Notes under the pieces: generated by a model
Databases searched by the model: none
Seen by the model: the letters and a program-made list of their open reading frames with translations, nothing else
Told to the model about the DNA's origin: nothing
Source: Meghimatium bilineatum
Taxonomy: Eukaryota; Mollusca; Gastropoda; Stylommatophora; Philomycidae
Reading direction: 5' to 3'
Length of the DNA: 64,000 nt
NCBI GenBank assembly: GCA_034231615.1
Contig: CM067304.1
Span: 25,230,589 to 25,294,588 of the forward strand
Program-made: the position numbers and the translations under genes
Shown: piece by piece, positions 52,745 to 64,000 of the stretch
Layout of the letters: every line of letters begins with the position of its first letter
How positions within the stretch are numbered: position 1 is the stretch's first letter

Positions 52745-55700
52745 TGCATGCATACTAAGTGATTCACTAAATATGATTCAGAAAGTTAAAATAGGTGATG
52801 TACGTAGGGAATTGGTGGAGTCATTGGAGAGAACTAATCACTACGAAAACTCACGCTTATTTTTGTCCCCGGAACGCAGGCGTGGAGGGAAACGAATGGG
52901 CCGACAATTTAGCTAGTCTCGCCACCACACAATAGCCATGCCACTACTCTCAGTTAGTTAGTCACCTACTATGCTCGCAATGGCAAGATAGGGAAAAACC
53001 ACATGGGATAGCTTACTTGAGCAAGACGAAAAGCACATTGTTTTTTGCGGAGACTTCAATACCAGAGGAAGACATTGGGGAAATGACATTACCAACAAGC
53101 AAGGGGAAGATCTGGAGGATGCGTTGGTAACCGCTGATGTCGAGTGTCTCAATGATGGCTCGGTAACTAGGACTGCCAGCCGATCTGGAGACACAGACAG
53201 TAGCATAAACCTGGCGTTGGTTTCCTACGCCTTGGCGCCTCTATGCAGGTGGACTGTGTTAGGGCATCACGACAGTGATCACTACTCATGCATTATCCTT
53301 ATCAAGAAACACAACCATGGGAAGCGTAGCAGCATTCCAATGGCCTTCCAGTACGACAACTCGGGCCATGACTCGATAAGCAAAATTAGGAGCAGCAAGT
53401 CACAGGTCAAGCGCCCAAGGAGTAGCGAGTTGAACCAACCACCATGGTGGAATGACGACATAGAGAAAGCATGGAGGAATAAACGGCAGGCCGTCAAAGC
53501 GTGGCAGAAAGCACGCCACTCCGGCAGCGCATCATCCAATAACGTAACTACATTGAAGCAGACCGTTGATGACACCATGTTACTCTTCAAGATAGGTGCA
53601 AAACAAGCCAAAGAAGAAAGGTGGAATGAATTCTGCAAGCAGATCAGCGCAGACATGTCTCTTAATATGTTCTGGCGTTTTCAGAGGAGCTTGAATGGAA
53701 ATGTTCAAAGAATCGGCATACTTGACTTTCAATCCACTGATCTGACATGGAAGAAATCAGATGAAGATAAGGGAATGGCCTTCCTCGATCGTTACGTGCA
53801 ACAGACGGACCAAAACAATTTAGATGTTAGGCGGAGGATTATTACTATGCTGTCTGGTCTATGTACGGAGGCTAAGTGGAACGAGAGCATACACATCACT
53901 GCTGAGACCATCCAGACCACTCTTAAATGGTCGCGGAACACTGCACCAGGCCCTAATGGTATACAATACGAGGACTTCGCCATCCTTAAAGAGAGTGACT
54001 TAAACGACCTGGTGGCGAATTTAACGGAAGCATCAAGAACTGGACCATCAAGTAAGAATGGCTGCACAGCTACCTATTGCCACTAAAGAAACCCAATAAA
54101 AACCACGCCCGGATCAACGGCTACCGAATCATAACGATGCAGAACACCACAGGCAAACTTATTGAGAAAATTGTAGCACAGCATCTCGCTCGAGAACTGG
54201 AAGAGAGTCGCATCTTTCCGGGCACGCTCGGATGATACAGACGTCAGAAAGAAATATGGCGCAATACCAATGTTTTCGCATACGATGTATTCGAGGGCTT
54301 CCATGCAGGTCTGGAAACGTGTGCTGTCGCGATTGACTTGGAGGACGCGTATAACAGAGTGCCGTTCGAATACCTCAGCAACACGCTCGTGCTCTTTAAT
54401 GTTGACTCTTTCGTCGTCAGATGGATATCAGCGGTGTTGCTCGAGAGGACGGTGGCCCTGAGATGCGGTTGTTGGACATCCAAACCCATAAAAATACGTC
54501 CAGGCCTTCAACATGTATTTCCCTTCTCACCCGTGTTATTCAATGTCTACACTGTAGCAATCACATAGCAGCAGCTCGTCGAGAGAGGTAGAACAATTTC
54601 TTTTGCGGATGATATCCTGGTATACAGACAGGGAAGAGATAGAACAGAAACTGTCGGATCACTGCAGAAAGAGCTAGACTGTATTGTCTCTTGGTGTGAG
54701 GGTTCAGTGGGACAGATCAACCAGGAGAAGGCTGCGGTGATATGGTTTCTCTTAAAAATTACATAGTAATGTCCGCGACAACGACGGTGGAGATGAGAGG
54801 GTCCGATATAATCAGGGCCTCATCCTTACAATACCTAAGGGTGCGATTTGATCGTAGTCTGTGTTTCCAGGAACACTTTGATCGTGTTATCGCTAAGGCC
54901 CTCAAAGGACTTTCAGCTCTGAGAGTAATGGCAGCGGCTGACACTAATCAACTACAGCTCGTAATCTTATACGAGGCTCTTGTCCTCCCTGTCATTGAAT
55001 ATGCAGGCGCTACTATCACCGTCAGTCGCACACAGATTGAGGGGCTGGAGAGGATTCAAAATGAAGCGATGCAGATCATTCTTGGACGCACTAGGGACAC
55101 ATCCAATGGCGTAGCGAGGGGGGGGCGGAGGTACGGACCGCCCCGGGCGGCATCATCGGGAGGGTTGCAAATTTATTTTCGTCCAGTCTTTCATAATTAC
55201 TGACATTTTTTAAAAATGTCACAAGGGCGGAAAATTATGATTCCGCACTGGGCGCCATTGACCCACGCTACGCCACTGGACACACCCTGTGTAGCTATGA
55301 GATTTCTCTTTGATTTTCCGAGCATGTCTCATAGAATTGATATGTGGCTTGTAAGTATATACCTTAGAGTGAGTTCTGATATAGACCACCCACTATACAG
55401 CGAGCTCCCTCTTGTGAAGGAAAGCAGGCTCAAGAGAGGAAAATCGTGGATGGGTCGGGTCGAGGATACCGTTAAACATATCTGTGCCCCAGAAAACATA
55501 TCTCCTGGCGAGGAATGAATACCTATTCCTACGTTCTTTCAAGAGGCAGTCAAGACCGTCACTACACTCACCAGAGAGTGCAGGAAACACAGCTACGTAA
55601 GGGTGGATGCTGAGGTAAAGGCACTAGTATGCGAGAATGCCGATGATTCAGATGTTGTGATTTACACGGACGGGTTGGACATCCGTCACCAGCGATGTGC

Positions 55701-56300
55701 ATGGCCTTTACTGTCAGATCAAAAGGGAAAACAGTACACGAAGCAACGATCAGTCTAACTATTGAAGGATTCGCCGTAACGCAGGCACTTTACTGGCTGG
55801 AATCGCAAACCTATTTTCATGCATGCATACTAAGTGATTCATTGAATATGATTCAGAAAGTTAAAACAAGTGATGTACGTAGGGAATGGGCGGAGTCATT
55901 GGAGAGAGCTAAAATGCGGGCATCACTACGAAAACTCACGCTTATTTTGTCCCCGGACATGCGGGTGTGGAGGGAAACGAACGGGCCGACAATTAGCTAG
56001 TCTCGCCACCACAACAGACGGTCAGCCTATGGACCGAGCAGACATACTGCTCTTCGTGAGTCCTCACGATCAGAGGATATTGAGATGAATAAGCATGAAT
56101 CAATATCAAGAATGCGAGAATTGGGAGTGAGGATGGGCGTGGCCTGAAGAGAACCCATGACAAAGATTTCAAAAAGAGTAGTGAACCAACAAATAACCGG
56201 AACAATCAGCCGTTATACCCTGAGAGATTTACTAAAGCGGAATCGGTTCACCTATGGACGTGTCCGGTGTGCGTAGATGATAATCAACATACCTAAGTGA
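52745..56300 (+). mobile_element. RNase H-bearing LINE, nearly complete coding order but broken
   Basis: The order on the plus strand is: a stray RNase H-end fragment (52745-52960); the endonuclease C-terminus (HIVFCGDFNTRG-like near 53035, then GHHDSDHYSC near 53265); the WWNDDIEKAWRNKRQAVK linker (near 53446); and the RT start (NTAPGPNGIQYEDF near 53938), ending the 320-codon open stretch at 54086. RT continues in shifted frames with AIDLEDAYNRVPFEYL, SFADDILVYRQG (near 54600) and a RNase H remnant (IYTDGLD near 55660; LSDSLNMIQKV). It ends with a HLWTCPVC-like cysteine box near 56250. Stops and frameshifts make it inactive. Clade not assigned beyond RNase H-bearing I/Jockey-like. Confidence 0.8.
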
Positions 56301-56515
56301 GTTATTTGGTTAGCTAGTTAATTAGCTAGCTAGTCACTTTGATGCTTAGTTAGTTCATTAATTAGTTATCTGGTCAGTTAATTAATTAGCTAGTTAGTTA
56401 ATTAGTTATCTAGCTGGCTAATTAATTAGTTATCTAACTAGTTAGTTACCGTACCTAGCTTGTTAGTTAGCTAGTTAATTAACTATAATTTAGTTAGTTG
56501 GTTAGTTAGTCTTCA
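56290..56515. repeat. Degenerate TTAG-type microsatellite
   Basis: A worn run of TTAGTTAG/TTAGCTAG/TTAATTAG. It is the tail of the rightward LINE at 52745-56300 on one side and of a leftward LINE end on the other. Confidence 0.85.
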
Positions 56516-56765
56516 TCGCTCTTCAGTCAGGTTACAGCACCAATAGCTTCAATGAATTGTGTGATTCGCTTCAGGTCATCCATGGAACCCCTCAGGTCTG
56601 GAAATAGTGCCGTCCTAGTAGGCCATATTTTCTCCCTCTCTTCTTGGTAGAGTTAACAGACATGAAGAATCTGTTCTGCAGTCTTTGAGCTCAGTCCACA
56701 GTTGCACTAGTCTGTCTCGCCAAACTTCAGCTTTCGGAACATGTGGCTTCTCTGACTGTTTTGGC
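56516..56765 (-). mobile_element. LINE 3' end, opposite orientation to its neighbour
   Basis: The minus strand encodes a C-terminal box ending RGSMDDLKRITQFIEAIGAV before a stop. Upstream is a damaged cysteine region (ATVD, then RLQNRFF). It meets the rightward LINE tail-to-tail across the TTAG-type run. Confidence 0.55.
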
Positions 56766-57143
56766 CAGTTCAGTTAGTTAGGATAATGCCAACACCGTTT
56801 TCCGACAATTTTTCACCCTCTCCCTCTTGTCAAAAATCTGGACTCCCCCTCTTAATTATGTCCAAAAGAAAACCCCTCCCGCCCATAAAAAATAATTAAC
56901 AGAAAGTGTGCGGAAAAAAACACATAATTTCTTTAAATTTCCAAAATGTTTTTCAAATGCGCACAATTTAATTAGTGTATAAAAATCCGTTTTGTTGATA
57001 TTAATTTTTGTCAAACCTCAGACCCTCCCCAATTGTTAACACACACACAGAAGAGCTTCAAAACGTCACGTGATCAGTGTGACGCGGTAACGGTTTTTGA
57101 AACAGATGTGCAGGAATATTTCACACTGTCAAAGTTTAGGATT
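56766..57143. other. Spacer, nothing recognised
   Basis: No repeat or gene evidence except a short CCCTC-rich patch near 56815-56870. Confidence 0.35.
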
Positions 57144-57371
57144 ATGTATTTTCTTGCATTTTTGTTACTTTTGAGTATCCTCGCAACAAAAGGTCTCGCC
57201 GTTGTTTCTGCAAATTATGTGCTGGAAGAACTTCAAGGATTTGAAAAGGTCAGAAAGTATGAAGCACTGAAATGTTTAAGTTTAAAGTTAAAGAACTGGA
57301 TATTAATATTAGGCATTAGGACAAAATTTTCAAAATGGGTGTACATCATTTTAAATACCACAGTTAGATAG
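57144..57371 (+). CDS. Short open frame with signal-peptide-like start (doubtful)
   Basis: 75 codons from ATG. Residues 1-23 (MYFLAFLLLLSILATKGLAV) look like a cleavable signal peptide. A possible splice donor (AAAAG|GTCAGA) lies about 35 codons in. Beyond it the frame runs into the duplicated 2-kb non-coding block. It might be the first exon of a small secreted protein, or chance. No family recognised. Confidence 0.2.
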   Translation: MYFLAFLLLLSILATKGLAVVSANYVLEELQGFEKVRKYEALKCLSLKLKNWILILGIRTKFSKWVYIILNTTVR

Positions 57372-59300
57372 CCCTTGAAAATTGCAATCCAACGATACCT
57401 CAACCAAGTCTCTACGTCAATTCTGAAAAAAGTTACGAATTTTTTTCGTATTAATTTTTGCCTCAAGATAATTACATGGAACATATAAGGAAATATAAAA
57501 TGACAGTTGTCAAAAAGTTGCGGCCCTGCCTTAGAACCGAGCCACTAATTTATGAATATCGTAGTTATTTGCATAAAAAAATATGACAAATTATACATTT
57601 TCTTGTTCGGGAAGACAAGACGCACCTCTTGATTACATTATGCTAATTTTCCGACGCATGCAGAGTTAATAAATAATTAACAATTGCGTCTAATTAGCAT
57701 AATTGCAATTGAATGTATCATATACATTTTCCACATTTTTTAATTATTTAGGATAAAATATATAGCAAACTGTATGTTTTAGTGTTTGTGAAGACAAGAC
57801 GCACCTGTTGATTACATTCTGCTAAGTTTCTGACGCAGCCAGAATTAATTAATAATTAAAAATGACGTCTAATTAGCATAATTGAAATTGAATGTATCAT
57901 AAACATTTTTCACATTTTTTAATTATTTAGGATAAAAAATATAACAAATTATACATTTTCTTGTTCGGTAAGACAAGACGCACCTGTTTAGTACATTGTG
58001 TTAATTTTCCGATGCAACCAGAGCCAATTAATAATTAATAATAGTGTCTAATTAGCATAATTAAAATCTCTTCTATGCTTCCCTTTATGGCAACATGCAT
58101 GTGGCTGGCAATCTGTAACCTCAGCCCTCTTTGTATCTGAAATATAATATTTGATTATTATTATTATTGGCATTTGGTACACATGTACATAAACAATTCT
58201 ATGTCAAAGGTATGAATAAATTACCAGGTAGGTATGTGCACCAAATTTTCAAAATTTCCTTTTTGTTTTTCCTATTATAGTGATACCTAATTAGCCCTAT
58301 ATAATTAAATACTTTATTACATTATTCAGTAGATAGGCTTATGTAGAACATTGAGCAAAATTGATAATGAACAACAAGAGACAAAGATATCAAAAAGAGT
58401 GAGAACGTTTGGAAGATGCTGCAGTTTACGTTGTCTGCATTGATGATTTGATTTATTAGGCCTACTGAAAGGAGAAAGCATGTCTCAATAAAAAGTGAAT
58501 TTTACGAAATATTCATGAGAGAATTATAAGAAATTGGACTTCATAAACAATATAAATAATATATATTTAATTTGAAATGTGTTTCTTGTAAAATTATCAA
58601 CATGAAACAGACCGATGTGACTAAGAAAACACTTCAGTCGTCATGGCGACGGACGCATGATGTACATAAGTACGCGCACTCGGCATGGTCATGTACCAAT
58701 AATTTCAATTATTTTACATATAAATCTTAGATTTTTTACTAGTAGCATTTAAAAATGAATTAAAGAAATTAAAAGAGGCAGGAATTGTAGTTGTTAAACG
58801 TCAATTTCTTTAAATAAGAGACATTTCAGAATTATCGACGCGGCAGTAAAGATTAGCGGTATTCAAGATGTTGGCTGAGGAATGCGTGACCGATCTGCAG
58901 TGCGTTTGTTTAAAATTCGATAATAATTACAGGCAACTTCCAAAATTAATGGAATTTTGTATATAAAGAGAAAAATGGTTGTTTCATTTGTTAGACATGG
59001 TTACAACATTGTATTTTATTCAAATTAATGCATATACGTGTGCAAAGAGAAAAATCACTTACCTAGGCTTATTTAATTGCTTGGTGAAAAATGTACAAAG
59101 CGTATTTCCAACTTCTAGTTACGTAATTCGATGCACAAATGAATGAGAAAAATTAAACAGTTGTCTTTTATAAACAATAAAGTTGCGTCGCGTTGTCTAA
59201 AGACAATTGCTGTGGTCAGTGTTTCACGTGATGCAAAAAATGGATTCTTGGACGCTACCAAAACAAGGGAAGTAATTTAAGCCACATTGACTTTCACGTC
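57290..59300. repeat. 2-kb block, first copy of a diverged tandem duplication
   Basis: It begins with a TAGGCATTAGG / ATTTTCAAAATGGGT segment and ends near TTTCCTAATGCCTAC. Inside, 57580-58075 holds about three diverged units of about 190 bp with the phrase GACAAGACGCACCTGTTGAT. No coding sequence is supported. The second copy follows directly. Confidence 0.75.
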
Positions 59301-61145
59301 CCCTTACGATTTCCTAATGCCTACTAAATTTTCAAATTGGGTTTATAACATTATAAACACCACAGTTAGATAGCCCTTGAAATTTGCAATTCAACGATAC
59401 CTCAACCAAGTCTGTAGGTCGATTCTGTGAAAAGTTATGAAATATTTTTGTCGAAATTTCAGGAAAAGATAATTACATGAGAGCATATAATAAAATATGA
59501 ACGGACTGATGATGAAAGTTGTGACCAAGAATTGAAGCAGAACTAGCATTTTATGAAATATTTCAGTTATTTATGATAATATATGCATACAACTATACAT
59601 TTTTGTGTTCGGGAAGGCAAGACGCATCTGTTGAATATACTGTACCAATTGTCAGGCATAATTGGGGCTAATTAATATTCAAAATGGTGGCTAATTTGCA
59701 TAATTTACTTGTAATTTAATTGTCTTATTATTAATTATTTCACTTATGATAAAACACCATACAAATTATACTTTTTTGTGTTCGGGAAGGCAAGACGCAT
59801 CTGTTGAATATACTGTACCAAATAATTAATATTCAAAATGGTGGCTAATTTGCATAATTTACTTGTAATTTAATTGTCTTATTATTAATTATTTCACTTA
59901 TTTATGATAAAACACCATACAAATTATACTTTTTTGTGTTCGGGAAGGCAAGACGCATCTGTTGAATATACTGTACCAATTGCCAGGCATGATTGGGGCT
60001 AATTAATAAGAAAATTCTGGAGGTAAGGTAGGACATAGCGAATGCCAACTGACTAGAGTACAGGAACTGTATGGCGAATAACTAAGTGGGAGGTTTGGAA
60101 CAGAGGATGAAAAAATGCAGAGGTGGAGAATACAAGAGGAAAAAAGAAAAGAAGAAAAAAAAGAAGAAAATATGTGGTGGATAGACGGAAGCCCAGAGAC
60201 GGAGATACGCCACGCAAGAAAGTAAAGTGTGGGTGGGAGGGATGAGGGAACCCAGATGCCTAAGCCTTATGCATTAGGTCTCCAGTCATAACATCACTGT
60301 CACTATCAGAATTAAATAGAATATCCAATAATGCATCTTAAAAATTATCTTTACGGTAATTCTAATTTATACCTAGACCTACTAATAATGTTTGAATAGA
60401 AGCTATATGAGTTCGATTACAGTGACAGTGAGACACAAACACTTGTCATCGTCATGGTAACATGGGCTGCAAGCATTCTGACGCGCTGACATGTTTTTTT
60501 ATCTGTACCCTTGAATAATTTAATACAATACTGTTTGAAGACATTTCAATAAACACTAGTACATAGTCTCACATTAAATTAACTAAAGGATGATAAGATG
60601 TAGAAATTCATTAAACTGTAACTTAAATTTTTAACATTATACACGAATATCGATAATTAACGGCGCGGCAACATTGAACAGCCGAAAACGAACTCTAAAG
60701 TTAGTAGCGTGGTCGGTCGATCACCATAGCATTTTTAAAAATTAATAATAATTACAAGGTACTTCTAGAAATGTTAAAATTTGGTACATAAAGAGAGAAA
60801 TGGTTGCTGAATATGTTAGACATGGTTTCACATATCACTTAAAATCAAAACTAAAAAATATACGTGTGCAAAGAGAAAAAACACCTACCTCGTCTTGTTT
60901 AATTGCTTGGTGTTAATTGTAGATAAGGTATCTCCAACATTTATAATCTTAATACACTGAACAAATGGATGATAAATAGTATACAGTTCACTTTTATATG
61001 AACTAAACCTGCGTGGCGTCACTAAATGACAATTCCATTGGATAATACACACGTGGTCCATGAAAAAATGAAAATGTCTGCAAATGGAATTTTTATCAAG
61101 GGACATTACTCTAAATATCTTTTTGTGGAAATATTTCGATTAGTG
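59301..61145. repeat. 2-kb block, second copy
   Basis: Matches the first block in order: CAGTTAGATAGCCCTTGAAA at 57361 and, nearly identical, at 59363; GTGCAAAGAGAAAAA near 59039 and 60866. It has its own internal repeat of about 175 bp around GGCAAGACGCATCTGTTGAA (near 59615, 59788, 59946). About 60009-60250 is a later insertion related to 51930-52040. Confidence 0.75.
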
Positions 61146-61504
61146 CTAATGCCTACACTACACAGTTCATAATGAATCATTACCACACAGTTTACTGTAG
61201 TACAATTTGCAGTTCATAATCATTACCTCCCAACAGAGCAACAAAAATAGTGTATAGTAAGCTATTAATTTGATACTACATTATTGTATGTTGTAAGAAA
61301 TTAAAACCTATTTATCACTGTCGTCGCATAGGGGGGGGGGGGTGTTATAACTAGTTCTGAGCTGATATCAGTGCACTCCTGGTGGAAGCAGGCCATCATG
61401 GATGCTAACTCGTTGTTCCGTTCAAGTGTTCTATTAATTACTAAATTAGGCCTACATTTAATACCGCACTCGTCTATGATTCTCATCCTAGTAGATGTAG
61501 CACC
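61146..61504. other. Spacer with a G-run
   Basis: No gene. A homopolymer of 12 G lies near 61331. Confidence 0.4.
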
Positions 61505-62195
61505 AGCTATCTATCTATACACTATACGGATACGCTGTGTCCTTTGTTTGCCTTGCAGCGTCAGGGGTGGAAGAGTTCTCTGGAGATTGCCTTCTTGTGC
61601 GCTGTTTGTAAGCTTGTTCCTGTGGCGTCTTTGAATCCTGTGATCCATCTTTTACATTTTCTGCTTCTGGCTTTATAACCGTTATGGCCATTTGTGGCAT
61701 GCTAGGGTAGTCTGGAAATGTGTGAAAACCACTTGATCTGTTGTCTTTTGATGTGTTCCAATACTGGTATTGTTTTGGTTATCTGTCCGATGTTAACGTT
61801 TCTAATTCTATCTCTTAAGGACACTCCGAGTATTCTTCGTAGATATGTCATTTCTGATGTCATAAATTTTCTTTTGTCTTGTGCTGTCATTGTCCAGGTT
61901 TGGCACTGGTAGCACAGTGATGGAATAATCATAATGTAACTTTAGTGTCTGTTTACATTTATGTTCTTGAAAATACCTGTCATCTGTCCTAGGATCTGGT
62001 ATGTTATGTTGCTTCTATTTTGTATCTCTTTACTGGTTTTCCCTTCACTCGGTATAATGCTTCCTAAGTAAGTTAACTCATTTACCTGTTTAAGGTGTTT
62101 ATCATCGATGGAGATAGTGATATTTCTTTCTTTCTTTGCTATTGCCATTATTTCGGTCTTTTCAATATTGATCTTCATGTTGAATTTTTGACATG
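61505..62195 (-). mobile_element. RTE-like LINE 3' fragment with (GATA)n-type tail
   Basis: The minus strand encodes NMKINIEKTEIMAIAKKERN, a KHLKQVNELTYLGSIIPSEG segment and a thumb segment (IIPSLCYQCQTWTMTAQDKR). A WFSHISRLP motif follows, then an end near a TATCTATC tail on the plus strand at 61508-61515. It has the same family and tail type as 6103-6633, about 80% alike by eye. 5' truncated. Confidence 0.8.
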
Positions 62196-62855
62196 TTGTG
62201 TCACCAGTGAAGAATGTATATGCACATGTCTTTGGTCAATGCAGGCCGGCTTGCACGGAACAGAGAGTCTTTCATGATGAAGATGACTATCAACAATGAA
62301 GACGACGTTCATGAAAGAATATGTCACTTCATATAAATGTGTCATATGTTGCAGTTGCTCTGCAATATCAGCACCTGCCCTAACAAATTTTCTTGTCCAG
62401 ATCATGCAGAAGATGTATGTTACTACACTTTCAAGGTGACCATAAAAAGTTTTACAAGCCTACGCCTACTGCAAGGACTGGCTAAAGACTTCACTGACAA
62501 CCTGTGACATAAAACCAAGATTCTGACGCAAACTGCATAAAACACAGCTATATGGCACTCTACAGTAAAAAAAAATGTGCAGCATCTTATGAAAACGGAG
62601 AAATGCATGAACTCAACAGAGGAGAATAGATAAAAAGACATGGGCAGATCAAACATCACTAAAACTGGTCATATGAAGCCAGCTTGCCCAAGGCCTTTGC
62701 CACCAGTTTAGGCATATGGCTTATTAGTGACTTATAACTCATAGACAAGGTCATAACTAACTGCATTTCCTAAAGTGGATGTAACATTCTCAGCATCACT
62801 TGTGGTGGGGGAACAACATATCTGTGATACATAACCACAATCTTTTGTCTATTGT
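62196..62855. other. Spacer, nothing recognised
   Basis: No gene or array is seen. A phrase near 62550-62660 resembles 49765-49900, probably an old dispersed repeat. Confidence 0.4.
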
Positions 62856-64000
62856 CTTTCCTCAGGTGAATGATTGTTGATCGCATTCACACTTGCCGTT
62901 AAGCGTAGGGGTGGGAGCTTAAGCTGTCTTTCCAAGGCCAGATGTGTCGCGAGGTTGCATTTAGTCCATGTTTGTTCAAGACTATCTTGATGTTTTCTAT
63001 CCACCGTTTTCTTGGTCTACCTTTGGCTTTAAGCCCGGATAGTCTTGTATTATATGCTCTTATTGGTATTTGGTTTGGCTTCATTCTCATAAGGTGACAG
63101 AATCATTTTACTTGCTGTCTCTCAATATGTTCGATACATGATATTATACCAAATCTTTTCCTAATTTCTTCATTTCTTATTTTATCTAGTTTGGTAACCA
63201 TTGCAGATTTTCTCATACACTTTATTTCACATGTGACGATCTTTCTTTGCTGCGAAGCTGTTAAAGACCATGTTTGACATTGGTAGCACAGTGTGGGTAT
63301 AAAATTGTAGATATTATTTGTTTTTTAATTTCCATCTTGATCTTTGGATGAAGGAGTAATGGTAAAATTTGGTAAGTCACTGTATTTGCTTTCTGGCACC
63401 TTGTTTCTATTTCTCTGTCTAGTCTTCTATCTTGGAAAAAATACTGCCTAGATATTCAAATTCTTTGGCTTGTTTTACTGTGTTGTTATCAATTGTTATA
63501 TTCATTGGTGTTGCTAATTTTCATAACTTCCATTTTTTGTACATTAATTTTCATGTTGTATTTCTGACATGCTAATAGCAATGCATTGATGTGCTTTTGC
63601 AAAGTTTCCTCATTTTGTATATTAAACTTTAATCATCGGCAAATAATAGTTCATTGATTTCATTATTAAGTTCCTCATCAGGTTTATTTGCAATGTTTTC
63701 CTCTTTGTTGATATGAGCTTCTTTTATTATTCTGTCCATGTATATGTTGAAAAGTAGGGGTGAAAGTACACATCTTTGCCTTACTCCAGATCTTGTTTCA
63801 AAAGGTTCAGTCATTCCATCTGTTCTTACTGAGCTTTGGCATTTTTGATATATCGCTTTTATATTATCTAACAGTTGTCTTCTGATGTTATACATTTCTA
63901 AGGTTTCCCATATAATGTTTCTATCTACTCTGTCGAATGCCTTTTCCTGGTCTACAAATACTGTGTTTAAATGTTGATTGTATTCGATTGATTTTTCACT
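62856..64000 (-). mobile_element. RTE-like LINE, RT to 3' end, cut by the window edge
   Basis: Leftward from the window edge: VFVDQEKAFDRVDR (near 63950), then an 88-codon open stretch with GVRQRCVLSPLLFNIYMDRI and the catalytic FADD box at its end (near 63630). The thumb (TLCYQCQTWSLT-like near 63270) and C-terminus with KAKGRPRKRWIENI (near 63010) follow. The 3' end pairs with the 16919-17310 copy. Frames shift several times after the FADD box. The start lies beyond 64000. Confidence 0.75.

Noticed and set aside
56290-56515. Telomeric repeat
   Set aside because: The unit is TTAG/TTAGTTAG, degenerate, and is the tail of LINEs, not TTAGGG.

Overview
The window is animal nuclear DNA, most likely from an invertebrate and plausibly a lophotrochozoan such as a mollusc. 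That assignment is inference from the mix of repeats and the one host gene; nothing in the sequence names the species. It is AT-rich, repeat-dense and almost free of host genes. The only host gene I can identify is a monocarboxylate transporter-like (SLC16) coding region at 29529-31307 (+). It sits in one open exon behind a good splice acceptor, between a 38/39-bp tandem array upstream and a 47-bp tandem array downstream. The downstream array appears to have grown out of the gene's own last codons.

The centrepiece is a complete Polinton (Maverick) at 32486-46220. It is 13,735 bp long, has terminal inverted repeats of about 0.5 kb and is flanked by the perfect 6-bp target duplication GGCCCC. 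Nine genes run leftward from the right end with almost no spacing: packaging ATPase, a 107-aa basic protein, a 150-aa coiled-coil protein, a chromodomain integrase, a two-helix membrane protein, the minor capsid (penton) gene, a 151-aa basic protein, the major capsid protein and an adenovirus-type cysteine protease. A separate leftward gene with its own TATA box encodes a PC4-like DNA-binding protein. Protein-primed DNA polymerase B runs rightward from the other side. The set covers replication (PolB), integration (INT) and virion building (ATPase, capsids, protease). This copy looks damaged: the penton gene has one in-frame stop, and the polymerase lacks the N-terminal part carrying the first exonuclease motif.

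The rest is a graveyard of retroelements. 1-8 kb: a Gag-like fragment and a LINE carrying a nested SINE and a nested second LINE, both with clear target duplications. 8.6-11.3 kb: a decayed but nearly full RTE-like element. 11.7-13.2 kb and 52.7-56.3 kb: RNase H-bearing LINEs with TTAG-type tails. 13.6-23.5 kb: LINE 3' ends, tRNA-derived SINEs, a 62-bp satellite and a foldback. 23.8-28.5 kb: two Penelope-like copies in opposite orientation, each split by a LINE. 46-52 kb: more LINE ends and a hammerhead-like motif. 57.3-61.1 kb: a diverged 2-kb tandem duplication of non-coding DNA. 61.5-64 kb: leftward RTE-like LINE fragments, the last running off the window.

No tRNA, rRNA or CRISPR locus was seen. 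Boundaries of decayed elements are approximate unless a target duplication is given.
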